10,310 nucleotides of DNA from Wukongarchaeum sp048886645 (lineage in GTDB: Archaea > Asgardarchaeota > Wukongarchaeia > Wukongarchaeales > Wukongarchaeaceae): the NCBI GenBank assembly GCA_048886645.1, contig JBHLKN010000071.1, positions 1 to 10,310 of the forward strand, written 5' to 3'. Positions within the stretch are counted from its first letter, which is position 1, and the number at the start of each line of letters is the position of its first letter. Shown piece after piece: positions 1-5,426 of the stretch. Below the pieces are notes generated by a model that worked only from the letters and a program-made list of their open reading frames with translations, did not search any database and was not told the DNA's origin. The translations under genes and the position numbers were made by a program.

Positions 1-447
1 GATAAGGCGCCTTATGAGTTGTCTGGTGGTGAAATGCAAAGGGTTGCTTTAGCATCAATACTTGTAATGGATCCCCAAGTAATTGTTCTTGATGAACCTT
101 TCGGGAACCTTGATTGGAGGGGTAGGAAAGCCTTATTTTCAAACCTTCTAAGTCTCCATAATAAAGGCTGTTATGATAATTCTGAGAAGCTTAAGAGTAA
201 AAAGACTATTGTAGTTTTTGACCATCAGATAGATCCTATAATACGTATTGCAGATAGGCTGATCATTATAGATCAGGGGCGCATCGTTCAAAACGATGAT
301 CCTAGAATGGTTTTTTCAAACGCTGATGCGATTAATATGCCCTGCATAGTTCGCCTTTTTCACAGACTTAAACAGGAAGAAATCACAAACGGGAAAACAC
401 CCCTAACCCCCGAAGAATTAAGTGAAAGACTCGCTATGCACAAATAA
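1..447 (+). CDS. ECF-type ABC transporter ATPase, C-terminal half (partial at left edge)
   Basis: This is the C-terminal part of an ABC ATPase; the reading frame is open from base 1, so the Walker A half lies outside the window. The TTG at 19 falls inside the signature motif and is not a start. Visible are the signature ELSGGEMQRVALA, Walker B VIVLDEP followed by the D-loop region GNLDW, and an H-loop histidine in VVFDHQ. The tail containing PLTPEEL resembles the end of EcfA/CbiO subunits, which often finish with a proline-leucine-threonine plus acidic stretch. The family hydrolyses ATP in the cytoplasm to drive an energy-coupling-factor importer of vitamins or of cobalt/nickel. A second ATPase starts 36 bases downstream, the usual tandem EcfA1/EcfA2 arrangement. 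The membrane T component and the substrate-binding S component are not in the window, so the substrate is unknown. Confidence 0.9.
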   Translation, partial: DKAPYELSGGEMQRVALASILVMDPQVIVLDEPFGNLDWRGRKALFSNLLSLHNKGCYDNSEKLKSKKTIVVFDHQIDPIIRIADRLIIIDQGRIVQNDDPRMVFSNADAINMPCIVRLFHRLKQEEITNGKTPLTPEELSERLAMHK

Positions 448-483
448 GCTTAGAAAAAATTGCCTTAATAGTAGGAGGATTTT

Positions 484-1332
484 TTGTTGTCAGACTCGTA
501 TGATTCGGTCGCTGTTGAGTTTGATGATGTGTGGTTTGGATATGATGCCGAACCTGTTCTTCAAGGCATCTCTTTCAAAATTAAAAAAGGATCAAAGGTC
601 GCCATAATGGGGGAAAATGGCGCTGGTAAAACCACCCTTTTAAGGTGTTTAATAGGCATAATAAGCCCCACAAAGGGAAAAATAATCATTGATGGTTCAG
701 ATAGTAGGAAATCTTCTGTTGCAGAAATAGCAAGAAAAGTTGGAATCGTTTTTCAAAACCCAGACTATCAACTTTTCTCTAAAACAGTCTCTGAAGAACT
801 TGCTTTTGGACCGAGAAATATCGGCGTGCCTGAAGAATCCATCCCTGAAAGGGTAAACAGCGCTTTAGAAGCGTTAAACATTCATAAATACGCTGAAAAT
901 TCACCCTTCCTCCTAAGCGAAGGGGAACGAAGACGAGTAGCCATAGCCTCCATTTTAACAATGAACTCTATTGTTATCTGTTTTGACGAACCATCCCTCG
1001 GACAAGATTCATACGCAAAAAAAAGATTCAGTGAACTGCTTTCAAATCTTTCATCACAAGGAAAAACGATCATAGTTGTTTCTCATGATGTCGACTTTGT
1101 TTCAGAAAATATCCCATGGACGATAGTTTTATCCCGCGGTCAAATAAAGGCTAAAGGTCCAACAGAAGAGATTCTAACAGATACCAAACTTATGGATGAG
1201 TGTGGTCTTGGAACACCCCCAATAGTCGAATTTGCCTTACATTACCGCAAATTTGATAAAAACTTTCCAAAAACTATAATCAGAGAAAAAGAAGTTTTAG
1301 AATACTTTCTCCAACAAAAAAACAAAAAATAA
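484..1332 (+). CDS. ECF-type ABC transporter ATPase (EcfA/CbiO family)
   Basis: A complete 282-residue ABC ATPase, probably the partner of the ATPase ending at 447. Motifs in order: Walker A GENGAGKTT (43-51), Q-loop QNPDYQLF (91-98), signature LSEGERRRVAIA (144-155), Walker B IVICFDEP (163-170), D-loop SLGQD (171-175) and H-loop histidine 201. The Q-loop form QNPDxQLF is characteristic of EcfA/CbiO ATPases. The signature has Glu in place of the first Gly of LSGGQ, a variant that need not abolish function in a heterodimer. The start is one of two adjacent TTG codons (484 or 487); GGAGG at 474-478 lies 5 or 8 bases upstream, so 487 is at least as likely. No ATG in this frame lies before Walker A. 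The gene is probably co-transcribed with the preceding one. The role is ATP hydrolysis for vitamin or metal uptake; the substrate is not determined. Confidence 0.92.
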   Translation: MLSDSYDSVAVEFDDVWFGYDAEPVLQGISFKIKKGSKVAIMGENGAGKTTLLRCLIGIISPTKGKIIIDGSDSRKSSVAEIARKVGIVFQNPDYQLFSKTVSEELAFGPRNIGVPEESIPERVNSALEALNIHKYAENSPFLLSEGERRRVAIASILTMNSIVICFDEPSLGQDSYAKKRFSELLSNLSSQGKTIIVVSHDVDFVSENIPWTIVLSRGQIKAKGPTEEILTDTKLMDECGLGTPPIVEFALHYRKFDKNFPKTIIREKEVLEYFLQQKNKK

Positions 1333-1375
1333 CAAAAAGAAAAAGAAAAAAAGTAAAATAAGACTCAAACGATCT

Positions 1376-1428
1376 TCAAATTTTTTAAAATTTAAGAAAC
1401 AATCAATTATTTTTTTATTTATTTACCT
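1376..1428. terminator. T-rich termination region between converging genes
   Basis: The + strand carries T6 at 1381-1386 and a T-rich run at 1409-1420 after the ABC ATPase stop. A-rich stretches give weaker U-tracts for transcripts arriving on the - strand. There is no strong GC hairpin, as expected for archaeal U-tract termination. The assignment rests on composition and on the convergent gene layout. Confidence 0.45.
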
Positions 1429-1613
1429 ATCGCTTTTTTTACAAGGTCTCTTAGACAATGTGGAAAACGTTTTATGATTGGATCATCGATCCTGTTTTTA
1501 TGCGCTACAATGCACTCGCAACAAAGACCATGTCTTGGGCAATCGTTTTTAGGACAGGAACAATAAGCGTTTATATCTTCCCGAATAACGCATTCAATGA
1601 TCTTTTCGTTCAT
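1419..1613 (-). CDS. Small cysteine-rich protein (DUF6485-like)
   Basis: A 64-residue protein with eight cysteines (C8, C18, C20, C25, C31, C32, C34, C53) and histidines at 28, 38 and 52. The core CSCPKNDCPRHGLCCEC followed by a later PHCLR resembles, from memory, the small DUF6485 family (CxC-x4-CxRxGxCCEC...PxC). The function of that family is not known; the cysteine pattern suggests a bound metal, probably zinc or an Fe-S cluster. No signal peptide or membrane segment is visible, so it is probably cytoplasmic. The ATG at 1613 is preceded by GGAGGA at 1623-1628 with a 9-base spacer. It lies 97 bases downstream of the radical SAM gene on the same strand and may share its transcript. A six-codon ORF overlaps its start codon and has its own GGAGG. 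Confidence 0.75.
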   Translation of the reverse strand: MNEKIIECVIREDINAYCSCPKNDCPRHGLCCECIVAHKNRIDDPIIKRFPHCLRDLVKKAIGK

Positions 1614-1630
1614 CTGTAAAAATCCTCCAT
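1610..1630 (-). other. Possible six-codon leader ORF overlapping the start of the cysteine-rich gene
   Basis: Reading on the - strand, an ATG at 1630-1628 opens a frame encoding MEDFYR. Its TGA (1612-1610) overlaps the ATG of the 64-residue gene (1613-1611). GGAGG at 1643-1639 lies 8 bases upstream of this ATG, and the downstream gene's own GGAGGA falls inside the mini-ORF. The arrangement would allow coupled translation. It could equally be chance: ATGGAGG arises whenever a Shine-Dalgarno sequence follows AT. Confidence 0.25.
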
Positions 1631-1710
1631 AACAATAACCTCCTTAAAACTTGCTTAATTTTTTTCTATCAAACAAAACTTTATCTAAAAACGATTCTTT
1701 TTTAATTTAA

Positions 1711-3234
1711 TTATTCTTCAGGGATTTTTATGCTTTTGAAAAGTTCTTTTCGTGTGTGAGTTCTCGGTCCTTTTCTTCTTAATTGCATAAACTCCCAAAT
1801 CCTTTCCTGATGTCTCAGTTTTTCTACAATTTCTTTTACCTTTCCATAACTCAAAGATCTACTCGGGGAAAGATGTTTCATGATGTCTCCCAAATTCGGC
1901 GTAATGATTTTCCAGTAATCTTGGGGCATGTGGAATTTGGTACCATAAACTTTCTCATACTCTTCCATTTTTTCAAAAGCGGGAGAACCTGGCCAATGAA
2001 CATACTGGTTAACCGCCCTCCTTACCACGTCAGGCAAGTCTTCAAGAAATTTAATACCCTCGTTAAGAGATTCTGGAGTCTCTCCTGGAAAACCAAAAAT
2101 AGCAAAATACTGAACACACATATTCCTGCCCATCTCCGCCGCTTTATCCGCTACTATCCTCGCTTGTTCCAAATATCTGGAAGGGTTCTTAGTCTTATTC
2201 ATTATTCTAGCCATAAGTTTTGATACACCATCAACCCCGAACTGTAAAACCCTAAAATTAGCATCCCTATAAGCTTCTAAATCTTTAGGCGAAGTTTGAT
2301 CTATGCGAGTTTCACAACGGAAATCCATCTTCTCACTCTTTGCTTTAAACTCTTGGTTTAAAAGTGTTAAAAACTTCTCCTTCCACCTTCTCTTATACCC
2401 AAAATTAGAATCATAAAACATCATGGTGTCAGGAGCATGTACATCATTGATCTTCTTCAACTCTCCTACTGCCTTTTTTGGACTTAAAGCCCGCCATCTT
2501 TCCGGAAACTTTGTAGAACAAAAATTACACCTATTATAACACCCGCGACTTAAAGACAAACAAATCCAAGTCCTCCCATTTCTAAACTTATACGGCTCCA
2601 TAAGTTCCCAGCGATAATCCAGGAAATTCAAATCTTCCTCGCTCAATTGAACGCCTTCAACAGTTATTGTCTGGTTAGGTCTCCCATTCTTTCGCAAAAT
2701 GTTAAGCAAAGGTACTTCGCCTTCACCGCTGACAACATAATCAAAAACATTCCCCCTAGCCTCTCCCATCCTTTCCAAATCCTCCTTAAACTCGAAAAAT
2801 TTTTGAGGAACAACTACTCTCTCATCCTCCCCCACCATCAACTCCATACCTGTAACGTTATAAAAATCAGAAGGCAAAGCTCTAGCATGCTCTCCTCCAA
2901 CAACAATCTTCAAATCAGGGTCGATAGCCCTCGCGGTGATAGCCATGAAAACTGAAGGAATAAAAGCCGTAGAACTATAACTCGAAATACCAAAAACAGC
3001 ATAATCCCCCTCACCTAACTCCTTCTCCACAATCCCCATCAATTTTTCAAGCTTGAGCGAAGCTTCCCCAAGCGCCCTATAATCCCTAAGTTCTACCTCT
3101 AATCCATCCTCATGTTCCAAAAGAAAGGACGCAAGCTCGATCAACATTGGATTCTGATATCTAACAATATAGTCATGAAACTCAGAACCTAAACCCATAG
3201 AAGGCGCCTGAACCAACAATAAACGCTCAACCAT
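1711..3234 (-). CDS. Radical SAM protein with B12-binding-like N-terminal domain
   Basis: A 507-residue cytoplasmic protein. Residues 1-175 resemble the cobalamin-binding-like Rossmann domain of the BchE/Elp3-type radical SAM superfamily: a start VERLLLVQAP, then YAVFGISSYSS (79-89), IVVGGEHARALP (110-121) and DYVVSGEGE (165-173). Residues 222-450 form the radical SAM barrel, with the cluster motif GCYNRCNFC giving C232, C236 and C239 (CxxxCxxC) and a later FGFPGET. The classic cobalamin lower-ligand motif DxHxxG is not present, which is common in this family, so actual B12 binding is open. About 40 residues (roughly 125-164) are inserted between the GGxHA and GEGE motifs, which are normally closer together. 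The start is weakly marked: no clear Shine-Dalgarno sequence, but a TATA-like box at 3261-3271 suits a near-leaderless transcript. The substrate cannot be named; radical methyl transfer, ring chemistry or thioether formation are all possible. Confidence 0.88.
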   Translation of the reverse strand: MVERLLLVQAPSMGLGSEFHDYIVRYQNPMLIELASFLLEHEDGLEVELRDYRALGEASLKLEKLMGIVEKELGEGDYAVFGISSYSSTAFIPSVFMAITARAIDPDLKIVVGGEHARALPSDFYNVTGMELMVGEDERVVVPQKFFEFKEDLERMGEARGNVFDYVVSGEGEVPLLNILRKNGRPNQTITVEGVQLSEEDLNFLDYRWELMEPYKFRNGRTWICLSLSRGCYNRCNFCSTKFPERWRALSPKKAVGELKKINDVHAPDTMMFYDSNFGYKRRWKEKFLTLLNQEFKAKSEKMDFRCETRIDQTSPKDLEAYRDANFRVLQFGVDGVSKLMARIMNKTKNPSRYLEQARIVADKAAEMGRNMCVQYFAIFGFPGETPESLNEGIKFLEDLPDVVRRAVNQYVHWPGSPAFEKMEEYEKVYGTKFHMPQDYWKIITPNLGDIMKHLSPSRSLSYGKVKEIVEKLRHQERIWEFMQLRRKGPRTHTRKELFKSIKIPEE

Positions 3235-3260
3235 AACAAAAAACCATCCATTAAAAACAT

Positions 3261-3271
3261 CAATAAATTTA
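3261..3271 (-). promoter_or_regulatory. TATA-box-like element for the radical SAM gene
   Basis: The - strand reads TAAATTTATTG here, centred about 32 bases upstream of the ATG at 3234. With the usual archaeal spacing of about 25 bases, transcription would start within a few bases of the start codon. That fits the lack of a Shine-Dalgarno sequence. AT-rich surroundings make false matches likely. Confidence 0.35.
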
Positions 3272-3600
3272 ACAAAAGATCTTGAAAAATGTCAGTAAAA
3301 TACTTTACCAAAAACCCATTTACTTCACTTATTTTTTATTTAATATTGCATTAAACATGATCATAATATAAAAATGCTAAGATTAAACTAAAAAAACAGT
3401 ATTCAACCTAAAAATTATCAAATGATAAATAAGTTCTAAAAATTATAGGAATAAGAAATTAAAAATAAAAAAGGGAGAGAAGAGATAATGAATACTAATA
3501 ATTTTGCAAGTTCCTTTGAATGAATTTAAAAGGTCTATAGTCAAAACTGTAAAATAGTTGAGTATTCCATCAATTTATTGTAAAATATCCTCTAGGGGAT
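3272..3600. other. AT-rich intergenic spacer with no supported gene
   Basis: This spacer lies between the stop of the 44-residue zinc-ribbon ORF and the promoter of the radical SAM gene. It holds only very short frames, such as 21 codons on the + strand from 3289 and 11 codons from 3488, neither with a convincing ribosome site. TCCTCTAGGGGA at about 3590-3601 is an imperfect dyad just beyond the ORF stop. On the - strand a T-rich run at 3457-3472 preceded by CTCTCCC could end transcription of the methyltransferase unit. No tRNA-like or CRISPR-like structure was seen. Confidence 0.5.
3457..3476 (-). terminator. U-rich tract, possible terminator of the methyltransferase unit
   Basis: The - strand reads CCCTTTTTTATTTTTAATTT here, about 125 bases past the stop of the small zinc-ribbon ORF. 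It is the strongest T-run downstream of that unit on this strand. No hairpin was recognised upstream of it. It is called from composition only. Confidence 0.35.
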
Positions 3601-3735
3601 TTACTTTATTCTTTTCATCACTTTACCACAGTGCTCTGGCTTAAAGTCCTTTGTATATTCTGGATTATCTCTTACAGGGAGGACAAGACCACAAACTTCG
3701 CATTCAAACTCCATCATTGGAAATTCTTCAGACAT
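3601..3735 (-). CDS. 44-residue zinc-ribbon-like small protein
   Basis: A short frame that size-filtered ORF calls miss. It begins MSEEFPMMEFECEVCG and has a CxxC pair at C12/C15 and a second ligand pair H35-C36 in PEHCGKVM, ending in KRIK. This C-x2-C ... H-C-G layout is what one expects of a one-zinc ribbon or rubredoxin-like knuckle. The ATG at 3735 is preceded by GGTGA at about 3742-3746 with a 6-7 base spacer, matching the GGTGA-type site used by the methyltransferase upstream. It starts 27 bases after that gene's stop on the same strand, so the two are almost certainly one transcript. A role accompanying the methyltransferase, such as metal or thiol handling, is inference. The acidic N-terminus, balanced codons and ribosome site favour a real gene. 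Specific function unknown. Confidence 0.72.
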   Translation of the reverse strand: MSEEFPMMEFECEVCGLVLPVRDNPEYTKDFKPEHCGKVMKRIK

Positions 3736-3762
3736 TTTAATTCACCTACACCATAACTTTTC

Positions 3763-4839
3763 TCATTTCTTAATGAACTTCGATATAGCTACTGGACTCC
3801 ACTCGATTGTTGCTTTGACGAATTCGCACATGTGCTCTATCGGGATTTCAATATACCAGTCGCATCCTGGCATAGTGAAGTCTATACCCTGTTCTAAGAG
3901 CCTCCTAACAGCACCATTGACCCTATCTACAGGTCCTTCTTTTAGCAATCCGAAGGCCGAAAGGTTCCCGCCTATAGGATACCTAGGAATACCCAATTCA
4001 GCACACTTCTTGTTTCTCTCTTCATCTCCTTCCGTAGTTTTTGTCCTTTCCTCGAAGGAGATTAATTCAGCACCGCATTCAATCATGTCTCCAATGATCG
4101 GCGTTGTCAATCCACAAATGTGCAACAGGTTAGGCCTCTTTATCTTCTTGAGCATCTCTGTTAAGTGGGGTTTTATGAGCGTTCTGAAGTGTTTTGGTGA
4201 CATGTTGTCAGAAGAGGTTCCCTCTTCTCTCAGCGTAATGCTGTCAGCGCCAGCTTCCTTGAAAATGTTCGCGATATCAACATAATAGTCAAGGAGCACT
4301 TCCCACATTTGCTCGATTTTCTCTGGGTCTGTTCTGCACCAGATTAAAATATCAGTAGTTTCTCCTACATAACTACTATAACTTGTGTAAGGGCAGTTAA
4401 TATAAGCGGATACGGGCACTTTACCGTAATAATTTTCATTAAGTATATTTAATGCTTTACGGATCACCGGTATCCTCATCGCGTTCGCTGGATCCTCTGG
4501 TATTTTAAGGTCATAGGGTTCCCATTTGTCTGCATGATGAGTACATGAAGGCCATAAAATCTTGTCTGGGTGATAATCGCATAGTACTCCAAAGGGTTCT
4601 GCTTCAGATACTAAGTCAAACGGCACACATAGGCCCTCTAGCTTGCACTCTAGCCAACTAGCTTCTGCTAGTCTGGCCATCATTTGAGGGTCGAAGTGGG
4701 CTTCTGGCCATTTAACCTTGTATTTGTGCATTAAGGGAATTGTAGCGCTTGCTAAGTGGTTAAAAGATGGAATTCTATCAATATCTTTGTGTTGCGTAAG
4801 CGCGTACCACCTTTCATAAGGATTCATTTCTTCTGCCAT
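3763..4839 (-). CDS. MtaA/UroD-family cobalamin-dependent methyltransferase
   Basis: A 358-residue protein of the uroporphyrinogen decarboxylase superfamily, on the methyltransferase (MtaA/MtbA/MT2) side. In MtaA/MtbA a zinc-bound thiol such as coenzyme M accepts the methyl group from a methyl-corrinoid protein. The zinc ligands of that subfamily appear as H240 and C242 in LLHICG and C326 in MPGCDW. The length matches MtaA (about 340 residues). The frame stays open to an ATG at 4971, but the start is placed at 4839: AGGTGA at 4852-4847 sits 7 bases upstream, MAEEMNPYERW is a normal family N-terminus, and a TATA-like box lies inside the extension. It is transcribed away from the corrinoid protein gene and is followed by a 44-residue zinc-ribbon ORF. 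With no other methyltransferase in view, it could be the thiol methyltransferase (MT2) or a substrate demethylase (MT1); the sequence does not decide. Confidence 0.88.
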   Translation of the reverse strand: MAEEMNPYERWYALTQHKDIDRIPSFNHLASATIPLMHKYKVKWPEAHFDPQMMARLAEASWLECKLEGLCVPFDLVSEAEPFGVLCDYHPDKILWPSCTHHADKWEPYDLKIPEDPANAMRIPVIRKALNILNENYYGKVPVSAYINCPYTSYSSYVGETTDILIWCRTDPEKIEQMWEVLLDYYVDIANIFKEAGADSITLREEGTSSDNMSPKHFRTLIKPHLTEMLKKIKRPNLLHICGLTTPIIGDMIECGAELISFEERTKTTEGDEERNKKCAELGIPRYPIGGNLSAFGLLKEGPVDRVNGAVRRLLEQGIDFTMPGCDWYIEIPIEHMCEFVKATIEWSPVAISKFIKK

Positions 4840-4846
4840 GAATTTT

Positions 4847-4852
4847 TCACCT
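4847..4852 (-). promoter_or_regulatory. Ribosome binding site that fixes the methyltransferase start
   Basis: The - strand reads AGGTGA here, complementary to the 3' end of archaeal 16S rRNA (AUCACCUCC), 7 bases before the ATG at 4839. The longer frame starting at 4971 has no comparable site and would place the promoter inside the gene. Confidence 0.7.
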
Positions 4853-4879
4853 TTAATAACAAAATGTTTAGGGAGACTT

Positions 4880-4924
4880 GCACGACCCACTTTAAAAAGT
4901 TTTTTGGAAAAGGTTCGTGCGCAC
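4880..4924 (-). promoter_or_regulatory. Inverted repeat around the predicted methyltransferase transcript start
   Basis: On the + strand GCACGACCC (4880-4888) and GGTTCGTGC (4912-4920) are complementary at eight of nine positions, with arm centres 32 bases apart, about three helical turns. An 8-base palindrome GTGCGCAC at 4917-4924 overlaps the outer arm. The TATA-like box at 4930-4939 predicts transcription starting near 4908. One arm would then lie between TATA and start and the other in the leader. That suits a repressor operator better than an RNA hairpin. No experimental support. Confidence 0.35.
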
Positions 4925-4929
4925 AATAA

Positions 4930-4939
4930 TATTTTATAA
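4930..4939 (-). promoter_or_regulatory. TATA-box-like element for the methyltransferase gene
   Basis: The - strand reads TTATAAAATA, close to the archaeal consensus. With normal spacing, transcription would begin near 4908, leaving a leader of about 70 bases before the ATG at 4839. It lies inside the 5' extension of the frame, an argument against the upstream ATG at 4971. Confidence 0.5.
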
Positions 4940-4982
4940 TTTAAGGGTATTTTAGAACAGCTTGTCTTCATATAGAGTCATT

Positions 4983-5117
4983 TTACAACATATTTATCTC
5001 TTTTAAAAACAATTTATAATCTAATTTATCTACATAGATATTAGTATAAATATTAAAAAAATAATTTAAGAATCCAAAGATTAAACCTCTCAAAAACTTT
5101 GCTTTTTTCCCCGTCAT
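4983..5117 (-). CDS. Possible 44-residue small protein in the divergent region
   Basis: A short open frame on the - strand starting MTGKKAKFLRGLIFGF and ending EINML. AGGTGG at 5129-5124 stands 6 bases before the ATG, a good archaeal ribosome site. A near copy of the same 14 bases (GGTGGAAT core at 5142-5135) lies just upstream. The protein has a basic N-terminus (K4, K5, K7, R10) and then an aromatic, hydrophobic stretch to about residue 28, interrupted by Asn. It could be an amphipathic or weak membrane helix. The second half is charged and rich in Leu, Lys and Asp. No family is recognised. The region is very AT-rich, and Phe/Tyr/Ile/Asn/Lys codons are what random AT-rich DNA yields, so this may be noise. 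If real, it would be transcribed toward the methyltransferase gene, 143 bases away. Confidence 0.28.
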   Translation of the reverse strand: MTGKKAKFLRGLIFGFLNYFFNIYTNIYVDKLDYKLFLKEINML

Positions 5118-5218
5118 TTAATTCCACCTAAATTATTCCACCCCGCGCATAAAACCCCTTAAAATTTCTAATGGATACGCTATAAAGCGCTCTAAGCTCC
5201 TATTAAATAGGCATAATT

Positions 5219-5228
5219 TTTATAAATA
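5219..5228 (+). promoter_or_regulatory. TATA-box-like element for the corrinoid protein gene
   Basis: TTTATAAATA is a near-consensus archaeal TATA box. Usual spacing puts the transcript start near 5250, exactly where the TGGAAC/GTTCCA dyad begins. The leader to the ATG at 5427 would then be about 175 bases. A second, closer promoter around 5390-5400 cannot be excluded. Confidence 0.5.
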
Positions 5229-5250
5229 CAAAAGGATAAATTTTTAAAAT

Positions 5251-5270
5251 TGGAACATAAAATGGTTCCA
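5251..5270 (+). promoter_or_regulatory. Perfect inverted repeat at the predicted transcript start of the corrinoid gene
   Basis: TGGAAC and GTTCCA form a perfect six-base inverted repeat separated by eight bases. It starts about 25 bases downstream of the TATA-like box, so it would be the very first part of the mRNA. It could be a repressor operator blocking RNA polymerase, or a 5'-terminal hairpin. The position relative to TATA is the main argument; the repeat alone is short enough to arise by chance. Confidence 0.4.
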
Positions 5271-5411
5271 AACAAGCAATAGAGGTCGTTTTCCCGCGCG
5301 TATCAAAAGCAAAATTTTGCATCGTGCTGGATTATTACACTTCTGTTGATGAAAACAAGCGAAAGAATTTTAAAGGAAAACAAAGAGAAATTTAAGTTTA
5401 GAAACCACTAT

Positions 5412-5416
5412 GGAGG
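5412..5416 (+). promoter_or_regulatory. Ribosome binding site of the corrinoid protein gene
   Basis: GGAGG stands 10 bases before the ATG at 5427. An out-of-frame ATG at 5410 overlaps the site and opens only a 12-codon frame, so the 5427 start, which gives the expected corrinoid-protein N-terminus, is kept. Confidence 0.7.
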
Positions 5417-5426
5417 TTAGGACAAA

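Larger units (their letters stand above)
4972..5426. other. Divergent control region between methyltransferase and corrinoid protein genes
   Basis: The two methyltransfer genes point away from each other across this stretch. It holds a TATA-like box for the corrinoid gene (5219-5228), a dyad at the predicted transcript start (5251-5270), a 12-base palindrome GCAAAATTTTGC (5309-5320), and two GC-richer islands sharing CCCGCGC (about 5142-5149 and 5293-5299). The corrinoid leader would be about 175 bases, long for an archaeal mRNA. A weak 44-codon frame lies on the - strand. No known riboswitch or tRNA fold was recognised. Joint control of the two flanking genes is plausible but inferred. Confidence 0.5.

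Noticed and set aside
422..607. A 61-codon frame bridging the two ABC ATPase genes.
   Set aside because: It overlaps the end of one ATPase and the start of the next in a different frame, and its composition is not protein-like.
3289..3354. A 21-codon hydrophobic ORF on the + strand in the AT-rich spacer.
   Set aside because: No ribosome site and no neighbour on that strand; Phe/Ile/Leu/Tyr-rich peptides are expected from random AT-rich sequence.
3773..4285. A 170-codon open frame on the + strand opposite the methyltransferase gene.
   Set aside because: It is a shadow of the real gene on the other strand, with no recognisable domain and no plausible ribosome site. The same holds for the frames at 1783-2223 and 7629-8246.
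4840..4971. A 44-residue N-terminal extension of the methyltransferase, starting from the ATG at 4971.
   Set aside because: A strong AGGTGA site precedes the internal ATG at 4839, the family N-terminus begins there, and a TATA-like box lies inside the extension.
5309..5320. The palindrome GCAAAATTTTGC treated as a separate operator.
   Set aside because: A 12-base AT-rich palindrome is likely by chance in a window of this size; it is recorded only in the control-region entry.
4972..5426. A cobalamin riboswitch or a tRNA gene in the long spacer.
   Set aside because: No B12-box-like sequence and no cloverleaf with a T-loop GTTCRANNC motif was found on either strand.
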